Shown here one piece after another: positions 27,708 through 37,143 of a stretch of DNA of 42,480 nucleotides (positions are counted from its first letter, which is position 1; every line of letters starts with the position of its first letter). The notes beneath the pieces were generated by a model. The model did no database searches. It was not told the origin of the DNA and saw only the letters and a program-made list of their open reading frames with translations. The position numbers were made by a program, and so were the translations under genes. This DNA is from Acidobacteriota bacterium. Its GTDB lineage: Bacteria > Acidobacteriota > Polarisedimenticolia > Gp22-AA2. The stretch is from NCBI GenBank assembly GCA_003223165.1, contig QHXZ01000086.1:16399-58878 (forward strand), written 5' to 3'.

Positions 27708-28966
27708 CGGCCGGGCCGGGCGGCCGAGAGGATCGCCCGGACCTGCTCCGCCGCCCGCAGGCCGCTCCTGAGCGCCCCCTCCATGGTGCCGGACTCCATT
27801 CCGGCCGTGTGCTCGCCTGCGAAGGCCAGGCGGCCGGCGGGGCGCGACAGGAGGTCGGTCCGGTCCCACGAGGGGTTGTCGAAGGCGCTGTAGCAGCCGC
27901 GCGCCAGCGGATCGACCGACCAGTCCTTGAGCAGGGCGTCCCCCTCGAAGGCGAGATCGGGGTTGAGGGCGCGCAGGCGGGCCAGCCACGGTCCGGGGTC
28001 GCCCTCGGCCGTCCGCAGGGTCTCGAGCGGCGCCCGCGAGCCGGCGAAGGCCGTCAGCGCCGACCGAGCATGGCCGTCCGCCCCCCGCCCCGTCCAGCAC
28101 CAGTACGGGACCGCGACATCCTGGCGGGCCCGCAGCGGCGGGGGCGCCGCGGTCGCGACCGCCAGCTTGGCCGCCACGCCCATCGGCAGGGCGGCGAGGG
28201 CGCGACCCAGCGCCTCCGGCAGCGCGGGCCGGAACTCCAGCCGCGCCAGGATCGTGTGCGGCACGGCGAGGACCGCGGCCTCGGCCTGCAAAGCCTCCGT
28301 CCCGCCCTGAACCCCTTCGCCCCCGGCGGCCAGCACGCTGACGCCGCGTTCGCTCCAGCCGACCGTCACGACCTCGCGCCCCAGGCGCAGATCGCCGAGG
28401 CGGCGGGCCATCGCCTCCCCGAGCGACTGGTTGCCCGCCGCGGCCCTCAGGTAGCCCGCGGACTCCTCCGTGCCGAAGCCGCCTCCCAGCGAGCGCAGGG
28501 CGATCGTCCCGAGGTCGGCGCCGTACGAGCCCTGCAGCCTGGCCCGCAGCAGCCGGCGCTGCGGATCGCGCAGAGGCAGGTTGTCGACGAAGGGGCCGAG
28601 CGTCAGGCGCCTCGCGGTCACGTCATCGAGACGCGCGAGCGCTTCCCGGGTGACGCGCTCCGCCTCCTCCTGCTCGGCCTCCGCGACCGGCGTGCCGGCG
28701 GCGACCTCGCGCCGGATGAAGCCGATGCCGACGGGCGCCAGCGCCACGCCGAGGTCGCGCGCCAGGTCCCGGACGGTCCGATCGCGCTCCTCGACCCACT
28801 CGGCGCCCAGCTCGACGACGGCGCCGTTGGCGAGCGTCGCCGAGCGCACGCGCCCTCCCACGCGCCGCCGTGCCTCGAGGACCGTGACCTCGAGACCCGA
28901 TCGCTGCAGGTCGCACGCCGCCGCCAGGCCTGCGAAGCCGGCCCCGACGACCGCCACGCGTGGCAC
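27698..28966 (-). CDS. FAD-dependent amine oxidase / flavin monoamine oxidase-like
   Basis: This 422-residue flavoprotein of the amine oxidase family starts directly with the FAD dinucleotide motif [31 protein letters not shown] follows, and ELGAEWVEE is the flavin-contact segment. The C-terminal FAD motif is [20 protein letters not shown]. The substrate (amine, carotenoid or protoporphyrin-like) cannot be told. The start is GTG at 28964-28966 with GGGGAG upstream, and the gene begins 2 bp after the alcohol dehydrogenase stop, so the two are co-expressed. Earlier in-frame codons lie inside the dehydrogenase gene and lack homology. Confidence 0.9.
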   Translation of the reverse strand: MPRVAVVGAGFAGLAAACDLQRSGLEVTVLEARRRVGGRVRSATLANGAVVELGAEWVEERDRTVRDLARDLGVALAPVGIGFIRREVAAGTPVAEAEQEEAERVTREALARLDDVTARRLTLGPFVDNLPLRDPQRRLLRARLQGSYGADLGTIALRSLGGGFGTEESAGYLRAAAGNQSLGEAMARRLGDLRLGREVVTVGWSERGVSVLAAGGEGVQGGTEALQAEAAVLAVPHTILARLEFRPALPEALGRALAALPMGVAAKLAVATAAPPPLRARQDVAVPYWCWTGRGADGHARSALTAFAGSRAPLETLRTAEGDPGPWLARLRALNPDLAFEGDALLKDWSVDPLARGCYSAFDNPSWDRTDLLSRPAGRLAFAGEHTAGMESGTMEGALRSGLRAAEQVRAILSAARPGRQS

Positions 28967-28968
28967 GC

Positions 28969-30012
28969 TCAGGTCTCCCCGGACGGCGCGAGCACCGCCG
29001 CCCCTCGCACGCGCCCGTCGCGCAGGGCCTGCAGGGCCTCGTTGGCGCGCGCCAGCGGGTACACCTCGACCTCGGTGCGCACCGGGACGCGAGGCGCGAG
29101 GCGCAGGAACTCCTCGCCATCGCGGCGCGTGAGGTTGGCGACCGACCTGACCACGCGCTCTCCCCAGAGAAGGGCGTACGGGAAGGACGGGAGGTCGCTC
29201 ATGTGGATGCCCGCGCAGACGACCGTGCCGCCTTTCCGGACCGCCCGCAGCGCGGCCGGAACGAGCGCGCCGACCGGCGCGAAGAGGATGGCGGCGTCGA
29301 GCGGCTCGGGAGGCGCCTCGTCGGAGCCTCCGGCCCAGGCCGCCCCCAGGTCCATGGCGAAGCGGCGCCCCGCGTCGTCTCCCGGGCGGGTGAAGGCGAA
29401 GACGCGGCGCCCCTGGTGCCGCGCGACCTGGGCCACGATGTGCGCCGCCGACCCGAAGCCGTAGAGACCCACCCGCTCCCCCGCCCCCGCCGCGCGGAGC
29501 GCGCGGAAGCCGATCAGCCCGGCGCAGAGCAGGGGCGCGGCGTGCCGATCCTCGTAGGCCTCCGGCAGGGCGAAGCAGTAGCGCGCCTCGGCCACCGCGT
29601 ACTGGGCGTAGCCGCCGTCGATCTGGTATCCGGTGAAGCGCGCCCGATCGCACAGGTTCTCGCGCCCCCCGCGGCAGTCGGCGCAGAGGCCGCAGGTCCA
29701 GCCGAGCCAGGGCACTCCCACGCGCTGTCCCGTCGACCAGCGCACGGCCTCCTGGTCGGCCGCCGGCGTTGCCTCCCGGCCGACCGTCGGCCCCGCCTCC
29801 GGCCCGGCCTCGATCACCGTGCCGACGATCTCGTGGCCGGGGACGAGCGGCAGCTTCGGACCGGGAAGATCGCCGTCGATGACGTGCAAGTCGGTGCGGC
29901 AGACGGCGCAGGCCCGTACCCGCAGCAGGACCTGTCCGGGCCCCGGCTCCGGCCGGTCGATCTCGGCCTCGCGGAGGGGACGTCCCGGAGCGTCCAGGAT
30001 CATGGCGCGCAT
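28969..30012 (-). CDS. zinc-dependent alcohol dehydrogenase
   Basis: This 347-residue medium-chain dehydrogenase/reductase has catalytic zinc ligands in [13 protein letters not shown] and [10 protein letters not shown]. The structural zinc cysteines are in [17 protein letters not shown] and the nucleotide fold in [16 protein letters not shown]. It resembles the AdhA-like group of NAD(P)-dependent alcohol dehydrogenases. A stretch of about 25 residues after [11 protein letters not shown] (to RWSTGQRVG) is an unusual insert. ATG 30012 follows GGGGGC. An in-frame ATG three codons later is possible. The amine oxidase follows after 2 bp, which suggests a shared oxidation pathway of unknown substrate. 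Confidence 0.93.
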   Translation of the reverse strand: MRAMILDAPGRPLREAEIDRPEPGPGQVLLRVRACAVCRTDLHVIDGDLPGPKLPLVPGHEIVGTVIEAGPEAGPTVGREATPAADQEAVRWSTGQRVGVPWLGWTCGLCADCRGGRENLCDRARFTGYQIDGGYAQYAVAEARYCFALPEAYEDRHAAPLLCAGLIGFRALRAAGAGERVGLYGFGSAAHIVAQVARHQGRRVFAFTRPGDDAGRRFAMDLGAAWAGGSDEAPPEPLDAAILFAPVGALVPAALRAVRKGGTVVCAGIHMSDLPSFPYALLWGERVVRSVANLTRRDGEEFLRLAPRVPVRTEVEVYPLARANEALQALRDGRVRGAAVLAPSGET

Positions 30013-30156
30013 GGCGCCCCCATTGTCGACCGAAACGACCGCCGGCGCTGCCTCGTCTTGCCGGGCCCGCCGGCCCGCGTCGCCGGTTCTCGGGTAGGAT
30101 CGAGCGCGACCGGGGGGACGGTGGGCCTCGACGATCGCTCATTTAGGAGACAACTG

Positions 30157-30841
30157 ATGACGGCCATCTCGGCGCGGCTACGGGACCTCGTGGCCCGGGC
30201 GGGCCGGCTCGTCGCGCTCACGGGAGCGGGGATCTCGGCCGAGTCGGGCGTGCCGACCTTCCGCGGGCAGGACGGCCTCTGGGAGCGGGAGCGGGTCGAG
30301 GAGCTCGCCACGCCGGAAGGGTTCGCGCGCGACCCCCGGCGGGTCTGGGCCTGGTACGATGCCCGCCGCGTGCAGATCGCCGCCTGCGATCGCGGGCGTG
30401 ATCACGCAGAACGTCGACGGCCTGCACGGCGCCGCCGGCAGCCGCCGGGTGCTGGCGCTGCACGGCGACATTTTCCGGGTGCGCTGCACGCGCGAAGGCA
30501 CGTCGCGCGAGGATCGGCGGGCGCCGCTGCCGGAGGTCCCGCCCCGTTGCGCCTGCGGCGCCTTGCTGCGGCCCGACGTCGTCTGGTTCGGGGAGATGCT
30601 GCCGGGGCCGGACATGGACGCGGCCGCGGCGGCGGCCAGGCGCGCCGAGCTTTTCCTGTCCATCGGGATCTCGGCGCTGGTGTATCCTGCCGCGGGGCTG
30701 GCGGAGGTGGCGCGCGACGGCGGCGCCTATCTCGCCGAGATCAACATCGAGCCGACTCCACTCTCGCCTCTGGTCCACGAGGTGATTCAGGGGCCGGCGG
30801 CGCGGGTGCTGCCCGATCTCCTGGGGATCTCGATCGCATAG
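30157..30841 (+). pseudogene. Sir2-family NAD-dependent deacylase with internal deletion/frameshift
   Basis: The N-terminal part has the NAD motif [16 protein letters not shown] (residues 23-38) and [19 protein letters not shown], and runs to RRVQIAAC. At about 30388-30392 the frame changes by +1 and resumes at [16 protein letters not shown], through [13 protein letters not shown] and the C-terminal NAD segment [12 protein letters not shown]. Relatives have about 20 residues (EPNPGHRAL-type) between these parts. The zinc-binding region retains CTREG and RCACG, fewer Cys than the usual four. The ATG at 30157 has AGGAGA eight bases upstream. The gene is 10 bp upstream of larC. As written it encodes no functional deacylase; misassembly is possible. 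Confidence 0.82.
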
Positions 30842-30851
30842 GGGCCACGGG

Positions 30852-32057
30852 ATGCGCGGACTCTACCTCGACTGCTTCTCCGGGATCAGCGGGGACAAGC
30901 TGCGGAAACTGCCCGTCAAAGGGTACGACCTGCGCGTCTCGCGCGTCACCCGGGGCGACCTCGGCGGCGTCAAGGTGGACGTCGCCATCGGCGCCGCGAA
31001 GCAGAGCGGGCGCGGGCTGCGCGAGCTCCGGCGCACCATCGAAGGCAGCGGCCTGTCGCGCGCCGTGCGTTCGCGGGCGCTCGCGGCCTTCGAGGCGCTG
31101 GTGGACGCCGAGGCGCACGTCCACCGCATCCCGCGGGAGAGAGTGCACCTGCATGAGGTCGGGGCGGTCGACGCCATCGTCGACATCGTCGGCGCCATGA
31201 TCGGGCTCGAGGCGCTGGGGTGGCCGCGGGTCGTCTGCTCGCCCCTGCACATCGGCAGCGGCATGGTGACCATGGAGCATGGGACCTTCCCCGTCCCCGC
31301 GCCGGCGGTGGCGGCCCTGCTGTCGGGAAAGCCCTGCTACGCCACGGAGGTCCAGGGCGAGCTGGTGACGCCCACCGGCGCCGCGCTGGCGGTGACGCTG
31401 GCGGAGGACTTCGGGCCGCTTCCCTCGATGCGTCTGCAGAAGGTCGGATACGGCGCCGGCTCGAAGGAGTACGACCATCACCCGAACCTGCTGCGCGCGC
31501 TCCTGGGCGATCTTCTGGACGAGGGGGCGGTGCGCGAGACGGTGCTGGTGCTCGAGACCACCATCGACGACATGAATCCGCAGCTGTACGGCCATCTCAT
31601 GGACCGGCTCTTCGCGGCGGGGGCGCTCGAGGTGTTCTACACGCCGATCCAGATGAAGAAGAACCGCCCCGGCACGATGGTGACCGTCATCTGCCCCCAG
31701 CCGCGCCTCGAGGAGGTCACGGCGGTGATCTTCCGCGAGACCACCACCATCGGCTTCCGCTACCTTCCGATGGGCCGGATCGAGCTGGGGCGGCGCATCG
31801 AGACGGTGACGACGCCCTGGGGCCGCGTGCGCCTCAAGGTCTCGGTGCACAATGGCGAGGTCGTGCAGGCGACGCCCGAGTACGAGGATTGCCGGGCGGC
31901 CGCCCTCAAGGCGCGCGTGCCGCTGAAGCGCGTGCAGCAGGCGGCGGTGCACGCCTTCGAGCACGCGGGTCGCGAGGGGCGCGCCGTGGCGCGCGCGCGG
32001 CGGTCGCCGGGGCGGCGCGGCGGGGCCGGGAGGAAGAGACGGCGGCGACGCGCCTGA
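30852..32057 (+). CDS. larC: nickel-pincer cofactor biosynthesis protein LarC, short N-terminal region
   Basis: LarC inserts nickel into the pyridinium thiocarboxylate cofactor of lactate racemase and related enzymes. The 401-residue protein shows [11 protein letters not shown] at the start, [30 protein letters not shown] and [15 protein letters not shown], with the C-terminal domain [13 protein letters not shown]. After SGD (residues 12-14) it jumps to [12 protein letters not shown]. Relatives have about 20 more residues (MFLGAL-type helix) there, so an in-frame segment appears to be missing near 30895-30905. A basic Arg-rich tail ends the protein. No larA, larB or larE is in the window. It is a single continuous gene, unlike the frameshifted larC1/larC2 of Lactobacillus. 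Confidence 0.88.
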   Translation: MRGLYLDCFSGISGDKLRKLPVKGYDLRVSRVTRGDLGGVKVDVAIGAAKQSGRGLRELRRTIEGSGLSRAVRSRALAAFEALVDAEAHVHRIPRERVHLHEVGAVDAIVDIVGAMIGLEALGWPRVVCSPLHIGSGMVTMEHGTFPVPAPAVAALLSGKPCYATEVQGELVTPTGAALAVTLAEDFGPLPSMRLQKVGYGAGSKEYDHHPNLLRALLGDLLDEGAVRETVLVLETTIDDMNPQLYGHLMDRLFAAGALEVFYTPIQMKKNRPGTMVTVICPQPRLEEVTAVIFRETTTIGFRYLPMGRIELGRRIETVTTPWGRVRLKVSVHNGEVVQATPEYEDCRAAALKARVPLKRVQQAAVHAFEHAGREGRAVARARRSPGRRGGAGRKRRRRRA

Positions 32058-32120
32058 CGGTTTTCGCGTCGGACAGGGGCAAGGCGAGCGGCATGCGGGC
32101 AAAGTGAGGGGGCGGCGGAC

Positions 32121-32420
32121 ATGGTCTACGACAAAGTGAAGGCGGGGCGGATGCTCCGGGTGGTGCTCGACGTGAGCGAGGGGGCGCTGGACCAGGCCGG
32201 CGGCCCGACCGGGTCGCCCAGCCTGCGCATCCCGGCGCTCGAGAGCGAGAAGATCATGCGCACGCTGGCCGCCAAGGGAGACGTGGACGCGATGTACCAC
32301 GAGTACCTTCGCGTCCTGCAGGCGAACCCGGCGGTGGGCGAGACGTTGCACCGCCACCACCGCAAGAGCTTCGAGTCGGAATTCTACCGTTTCGCGTCGA
32401 TCTACTGGGAGCGCGACTGA
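32121..32420 (+). CDS. small conserved-looking protein of unknown function
   Basis: I do not recognise this 99-residue soluble protein. It is predicted to be largely helical, with the segment SEKIMRTLAAKGDVDAMYHEYLRVLQ followed by HRHHRKSFESEFYRFASIYWERD. Two clustered His/Arg stretches could bind metal or nucleic acid, but no known motif is evident. The ATG at 32121 follows GAGGGGG. The stop overlaps the metG start (TGATG), so it is translationally coupled to methionyl-tRNA synthetase. Codon use matches its neighbours. Confidence 0.75.
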   Translation: MVYDKVKAGRMLRVVLDVSEGALDQAGGPTGSPSLRIPALESEKIMRTLAAKGDVDAMYHEYLRVLQANPAVGETLHRHHRKSFESEFYRFASIYWERD

Positions 32421-34417
32421 TGGCGCGGAAGTTCTACCTGACCACCCCCATCTACTACGTCAACGACACGCCGCACATCGGCCACACCTACACGACCGTG
32501 GTGGCCGACGTGATCGCCCGGTTCCGCCGCATGACGGGGCAGGACGTCTACTTCCTGACCGGCACGGACGAGCACGGGCAGAAGATCGAGCTCGCGGCGC
32601 GGGCGAAGGGGATGGCGCCGATCGCCCTGGCGAACCAGGTCGTAGAGCGCTTCCGCTCCCTCTGGACCACCCTCGGCATCAGCAACGACGACTTCATCCG
32701 CACCACCGAGGAACGGCATCGGCGCGGGGTCGAGAAGCTGTACCAGAAGATCCAGGCCAAGGGGGACATCTACAAGGACGCCTACAAGGGCTGGTACTGC
32801 ACCTCCTGCGAGTCGTTCTACCCCGAAAGCCAGATCGTCGACGGCCGCTGCCCGGACCAGGGGCACAAGGTCGACTGGACCGAGGAGGAGTCGTACTTCT
32901 TCCGCCTGTCGAAGTACCAGGAGCCGCTGCTGCGCCTCTACAAGGAGCATCCCGACTTCGTCTTCCCGGAGACGCGCCGCAACGAGGTGGTCGCCTTCGT
33001 GCAGGCGGGGCTGAAGGACCTGTCGATCAGCCGCAGCAGCTTCTCGTGGGGCATCCCGCTGCCGGGCGACCCGAAGCACGTCCTGTACGTCTGGTTCGAC
33101 GCGCTGAGCAACTATATGACGGCGCTCGGCTACGGCTCGGACCGCAAGCTCTATTCGCGCTTCTGGCCGGCCGACCTCCACCTGGTCGGCAAGGACATCC
33201 TGCGCTTCCATGCCGTCTACTGGCCCGCCTTCCTGCTGTCGGCCGATGAAGCGCTGCCGAAGCGGGTGGTGGCCCACGGCTGGTGGCTGCGCGACTCGGC
33301 CAAGATCTCCAAGTCGCGCGGCGGGGTGGTCGATCCGCTGCCGCTCATCGAGGCCTTCGGGGTCGACGCGCTGCGCTATTTCCTGCTGCGCGAGATGGTC
33401 TTCGGTCAGGACGCGAACTACTCGGACGAGGCGTTCATCGAGCGGGTCAACACCGACCTGGCCAACGACCTCGGCAACCTGATCAGCCGCACGCTGAAGA
33501 TGATCGAGGACTACTGCGGCGGCAAGGTGCCGAGGACCGACCCGCGTTTCCGCGGCGACGAGCCGCTCAAGACGGCGGCCCGTGACGCGTGGGCCGCCTA
33601 CGTGAAGGACTTCGAAGGGCTCGATTTCAGCTCGGGGCTGTCGCGCGTCTCCGACTACGTCGGCGCCCTGAACCGCTTCATCGTGCAAAACGAGCCGTGG
33701 AAACTGGCGCAGGACGCGGGGCGCCGCTGGGCCCTCGATTCGGTGCTCTACACCGTCGCCGAGGGGTTGCGCATCGTCGCCATCCTGCTCGCTCCGGTCA
33801 TCCCGCGCTCGGCCGGAGAGATCTGGAAGCGCCTTGGGCTCACGGGAGACGTCACGGCCTCCAGCCTGGAGCACTTCCGCTGGGGCGAGCTGAAGCCCGG
33901 GCGCGTCATCGCGCGCGGCGAGTCCCTCTTCCCGAGAATCGACAAGGCGGCGTACCTGCGCGACGCCACGGCCGCCAAGGAGCCCGGCATGGATCCCCAG
34001 AAACCCGCTCCGACCGCCCCGTCCCAGCCGCCCGACCCGGATCCTGCCGCCCCGGCCCCCGCCGCCCCGGCCCTCGCCGCCGCGGGCGCGGCGGAGGTCG
34101 GCATCGACGAGTTCGCCCGCATCGAATTGCGCACCGCGAAGGTGCTGGCCGCCGAGAAGGTGGAGGGGGCGGACAAGCTGCTCAAGCTGACGGTGGACGT
34201 CGGCGACGGCACGCGCACCATCGTGGCCGGCATCGCCACGCGCTACGCGCCCGAGGCGTTGGTCGGTAAGACCATCATCGTGGTCGCCAACCTCAAGCCG
34301 GCGAAGCTCCGCGGCATCGTGTCGCAAGGGATGCTCCTGGCCGCCTCCGACGCCACGGGCACCCCTTACATCCTGACGACCGAGGAGCCCGTCCCGGGCG
34401 GCTGGCGCGTGAAGTAG
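32420..34417 (+). CDS. metG: methionyl-tRNA synthetase with C-terminal tRNA-binding domain
   Basis: This 665-residue class I synthetase charges tRNA-Met. The HIGH motif is at 19-22 (PHIGHTYTT) and the KMSKS loop is KISKS at 295-299. The zinc knob shows CTSC (127-130) and CPDQGH (144-149). The anticodon-binding helical domain contains FIVQNEPWKLAQD. A Pro/Ala-rich linker at about 530-562 leads to an EMAP/Trbp111-type OB-fold domain (RIELRTAKVLAAEKVEGADK through KLRGIVSQGMLLA). It appears complete. The start overlaps the upstream small gene (TGATG). tatD follows after 18 bp. Confidence 0.97.
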   Translation: MARKFYLTTPIYYVNDTPHIGHTYTTVVADVIARFRRMTGQDVYFLTGTDEHGQKIELAARAKGMAPIALANQVVERFRSLWTTLGISNDDFIRTTEERHRRGVEKLYQKIQAKGDIYKDAYKGWYCTSCESFYPESQIVDGRCPDQGHKVDWTEEESYFFRLSKYQEPLLRLYKEHPDFVFPETRRNEVVAFVQAGLKDLSISRSSFSWGIPLPGDPKHVLYVWFDALSNYMTALGYGSDRKLYSRFWPADLHLVGKDILRFHAVYWPAFLLSADEALPKRVVAHGWWLRDSAKISKSRGGVVDPLPLIEAFGVDALRYFLLREMVFGQDANYSDEAFIERVNTDLANDLGNLISRTLKMIEDYCGGKVPRTDPRFRGDEPLKTAARDAWAAYVKDFEGLDFSSGLSRVSDYVGALNRFIVQNEPWKLAQDAGRRWALDSVLYTVAEGLRIVAILLAPVIPRSAGEIWKRLGLTGDVTASSLEHFRWGELKPGRVIARGESLFPRIDKAAYLRDATAAKEPGMDPQKPAPTAPSQPPDPDPAAPAPAAPALAAAGAAEVGIDEFARIELRTAKVLAAEKVEGADKLLKLTVDVGDGTRTIVAGIATRYAPEALVGKTIIVVANLKPAKLRGIVSQGMLLAASDATGTPYILTTEEPVPGGWRVK

Positions 34418-34435
34418 CGGCCCGGGCCCGCGCGC

Positions 34436-35215
34436 ATGCCGGTGCACAGCGACAGCCACGCGCACCTCACGATGGAGCCGTTCGACGCCGACCGCGAGGC
34501 GGTGATCGAGCGCGCCCGCGAGGCGGGCCTCCGGCACGTGGTGACCGTCTCCTCGTACCTGGGGGACGCCGCGCGCTGCGCCGATCTGGCTTCGCGGCAC
34601 GACTTCATTCACTTCACCGCCGGATTGCACCCTCACGAGGCCAGCGCCTGGACTCCGGAGGTGGCGCGGGACCTCCGCGAGGCCGCCCGCCGGCCCAAGG
34701 GAGTGGCGATCGGCGAGATCGGGCTCGACTACCACTACGACCGCTCGCCGCGCGAGGCGCAGCGATCCGTGTTCCGCGAGCAGATCGCCCTGGCGCGCGA
34801 CCTGGGGCTGCCGATCGTCATCCACACGCGCGAGGCCTGGCCGGACACCCTCGCCATCCTGCGCGAGGAGCGGGCCGAATCCATCGGCGGCGTCTTCCAC
34901 TGCTTCTCTGGCGGGCCCGAGGAGGCCCGGCGCTGCCTCGATCTCGGCTTCTACCTGTCGTTCGCCGGACCGGTCACCTTCAAGAACGCCGGCGGCGTGG
35001 CCGAGGCGGCGGCCTACGCGCCGCTCGGACGGATCCTGACCGAGACCGACGCCCCCTTCCTCACCCCGCACCCGCACCGGGGCGCGCGCAACGAGCCGGC
35101 CCGCGTCGTGCTGGTCGCCGCGCGGGTCGCCGCCCTGAAGGGAATCGCCCCCGAAGCGGTCGGGGAGGCGGCCACGCGGAACCTCGAGACCGTCTTCCGG
35201 CTGCCGGTCTCCTGA
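34436..35215 (+). CDS. tatD: TatD-family metal-dependent hydrolase (DNase)
   Basis: This 259-residue TIM-barrel hydrolase is of the TatD type, implicated in DNA end processing and repair. Metal ligands are visible as DSHAHL at the N-terminus, GEIGLDYHY, VIHTREAW and FHCFSGG, with the late Asp in TETDAPFLTPHPHRG. Length is standard. The metG-tatD order is common in bacteria. The ATG at 34436 has no strong ribosome site but aligns with the family start. Confidence 0.95.
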   Translation: MPVHSDSHAHLTMEPFDADREAVIERAREAGLRHVVTVSSYLGDAARCADLASRHDFIHFTAGLHPHEASAWTPEVARDLREAARRPKGVAIGEIGLDYHYDRSPREAQRSVFREQIALARDLGLPIVIHTREAWPDTLAILREERAESIGGVFHCFSGGPEEARRCLDLGFYLSFAGPVTFKNAGGVAEAAAYAPLGRILTETDAPFLTPHPHRGARNEPARVVLVAARVAALKGIAPEAVGEAATRNLETVFRLPVS

Positions 35216-35284
35216 GGGACGGGTGCCGTTCCGCCTTGGCCGCGGTTGACGGTGTCCTCGCGGGGGCGTAGCAACGGATTGTTC

Positions 35285-35422
35285 ATGCACGGCGCGGGAC
35301 TGATGCTGCCGATCACGACCGCCTTCGGCGTCTTCGTCCCCGAAGACGAGGCCGACGAGTCGACAGAGGTCCTCCAGGACGCGCGGCGGGCTCTCGAGAG
35401 CGAGAATGCGGGCAACGCCTGA
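35285..35422 (+). CDS. possible 45-residue acidic small protein
   Basis: A short open frame between tatD and the convergent ketosynthase-like gene encodes MHGAGLMLPITTAFGVF followed by an acidic, helical tail (PEDEADES...ALESENAGNA). Third codon positions are almost all G or C, as in real genes here. A weak TTGACG-17-TAGCAA pair (35246-35274) would start transcription just before the ATG. No ribosome site is seen and no homologue comes to mind. It may be a real small protein or chance. Confidence 0.35.
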   Translation: MHGAGLMLPITTAFGVFVPEDEADESTEVLQDARRALESENAGNA

Positions 35423-35443
35423 CGTCCGGTGCGGCGCGACCTC

Positions 35444-36670
35444 TCAGGCCGGCGGACAGGTCAGGACGAGGCTCTGGCAGGTGCCGCCGGTCCCCAGCGC
35501 GTTGACCAGGACCGAGGCGAGCCGGCCGGGCCGGGCCGCGTGCCGGACGCAGTCGAGGCCCAGCGACGGATCGGGGTCGACGAGGCCGGCGACCGGCGGC
35601 ACGAGGCCGTCGCGCAGGGCGATGGCCGCGACCAGCGCGGCGCAAGCGGAAGCGGCGCCCGATTCCCCCACCGCCCCCTTGACCGAGGTGACCGGCAACC
35701 GCGCGAGATCCGGTCCCAGGGCCTCGCGCAGGGTGCGAGCCTCGAAGGCGTCGAGCCGCGGCGAGGCGTTGGCGCTCGCGACCACGCAGCCGATGGCCCC
35801 CGGCGCGAGGGCGGCGCGGGCGAGGGCCTGCCGCAGGGCGCCCGCCGCCGCCCCGATCTCGGACGGCCAGCCGTGCGCCGGCCCCGGAGCGTGGGCGGCC
35901 GCCGACCCGGCGATCACCGCCCAGGGTCGCGCGCCGCGCCGGCGCGCCCGGCCCGCGTCTTCCAGCAGCAGCACGTAGCTCCCCTCCCCCGGCGCGAAGC
36001 CGTGGCGCCGCCGGTCGAAGGGGCCACGGAACGAGCCGGCCCCGCCCCGCGCCCTGATCCCCCAGCGCTCCCAGGCCGCCTCGATCGGCCCGGCGTGCGC
36101 GTCCACGCCCCCCGCCAGGACCGCTTCGGCGTGGCCCTCGCGCACCAGCGTGGCGGCCGTGGCGATCGCCGACAGGCCGGAGGCCTCCATGCGGCAGATC
36201 GTCAGGTTCGGGCCGCGCAAGCCTAGAAGGATCGAGCACTGCGCCGCGGGGGCGTTCTGCACCGTGAAGGGGAAGTCCATCGGCGAGACCGCCTCGGGGC
36301 CCTCCCGGAAGAGCGTGCTGAGGAAGCCGGCGAGCGGCGCCGTGCCGGCGCTCATGGTCCCGAGGACGACGCCGATCGCATCGCCCGCCGCGCCGGCGTA
36401 CCGGCCGCCGAGGGAGCCTCCGTCGAGACCGGCCGAAACGAGGGCTTCCGAGGCGGCCAGCGCCGCCATGCGCGAGGCCCGGTCGAGCCGGCGCCAGGAC
36501 TGCGCCGGGAACGGGCCGGGGCCGATCGGGTCGCGCACCGCGGCCGAGCAGCCGCCCGAGAGCGCGGGACGGCCGGCCAGCATCCCCTGGCGCAGAAGAT
36601 CGACCCCGAGGCCGAAGGGGCCGAGCGCCCCCGCGCCGGAGATCACGACGGCGCCGGAGGGATCCCTCAC
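35444..36670 (-). CDS. ketosynthase-fold chain-length-factor-like protein (non-catalytic KS)
   Basis: This 408-residue thiolase-fold protein of the FabF/KS type has lost all three catalytic residues. The Cys position reads RMEASGLSA (Glu162), the first His motif reads VVASANASPRLDAFE (Ser299 at the His position), and the second reads VKGAVGESGAAS (Glu336). Chain-length factors and KS-beta subunits of type II systems pair with an active KS and lack the Cys in the same way, usually with Gln. The GTG start (36668-36670) overlaps the ArsC-type stop (GTGA), ending a four-gene minus-strand operon whose second gene is a catalytic KS. A KS/CLF heterodimer is the natural reading. Confidence 0.85.
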   Translation of the reverse strand: MRDPSGAVVISGAGALGPFGLGVDLLRQGMLAGRPALSGGCSAAVRDPIGPGPFPAQSWRRLDRASRMAALAASEALVSAGLDGGSLGGRYAGAAGDAIGVVLGTMSAGTAPLAGFLSTLFREGPEAVSPMDFPFTVQNAPAAQCSILLGLRGPNLTICRMEASGLSAIATAATLVREGHAEAVLAGGVDAHAGPIEAAWERWGIRARGGAGSFRGPFDRRRHGFAPGEGSYVLLLEDAGRARRRGARPWAVIAGSAAAHAPGPAHGWPSEIGAAAGALRQALARAALAPGAIGCVVASANASPRLDAFEARTLREALGPDLARLPVTSVKGAVGESGAASACAALVAAIALRDGLVPPVAGLVDPDPSLGLDCVRHAARPGRLASVLVNALGTGGTCQSLVLTCPPA

Positions 36671-37143
36671 GACCGTCTCGCGCCCCGCGGCGCGCCAGGC
36701 GGCCGGTCGGGCCGGACCCTGGCAATCAGATCCTGGATCTGCCCCTCCAGCCGCTCGCGCACCTCACGGAACGCCCGCCGTACCGCGTCCGGCCCGCCCT
36801 CCACGAACGAGGGGTCGGGAGTGGACCAGTGCTCGTACGGGTAGGCGCCGATCCAGCGCGGGCAGCTCGAGGCCGCCGCATCGCACAGGGTGATGACCAG
36901 GTCGAAGGGAGGCGGCACGTCGTCCAGCCCCTTCGAATACTGTCTCGAGATGTCGATGCCCCGTTCCTCCATGACGGCGATGGCATGACGGTTCACTCCC
37001 ACGGGGATCGTCCCCGCGCTGTGCGCCTCGATGCGCCCCTCGCCCAGATGCGTCGCCAGCCCCTCGGCCATCTGGCTGCGGGCCGAGTTGCCGGTGCAGA
37101 CGAAGAGCACCTTGAAGGGAGGGTCCTGCGCCGCAACGCTCAT
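36667..37143 (-). CDS. arsC: ArsC-type (thioredoxin-coupled) LMW protein-tyrosine-phosphatase-like protein
   Basis: This 158-residue protein has the LMW phosphatase P-loop VCTGNSARSQ (Cys16 to Arg22), then HSAGTIPVG, VMEERGIDIS and the redox helix TLCDAAASSC (Cys87, Cys94). Their spacing matches the Cys82/Cys89 shuttle of S. aureus-type arsenate reductase. The acid/product loop is HWSTPDP. By family it reduces arsenate to arsenite with thioredoxin. Its position is odd: it is sandwiched between the catalytic KS (ATGA overlap) and the CLF-like gene (GTGA overlap), with no arsenite pump or ArsR nearby. A role in lipid or polyketide synthesis, or simple operon hitch-hiking, are both open. Confidence 0.9.
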   Translation of the reverse strand: MSVAAQDPPFKVLFVCTGNSARSQMAEGLATHLGEGRIEAHSAGTIPVGVNRHAIAVMEERGIDISRQYSKGLDDVPPPFDLVITLCDAAASSCPRWIGAYPYEHWSTPDPSFVEGGPDAVRRAFREVRERLEGQIQDLIARVRPDRPPGAPRGARRS

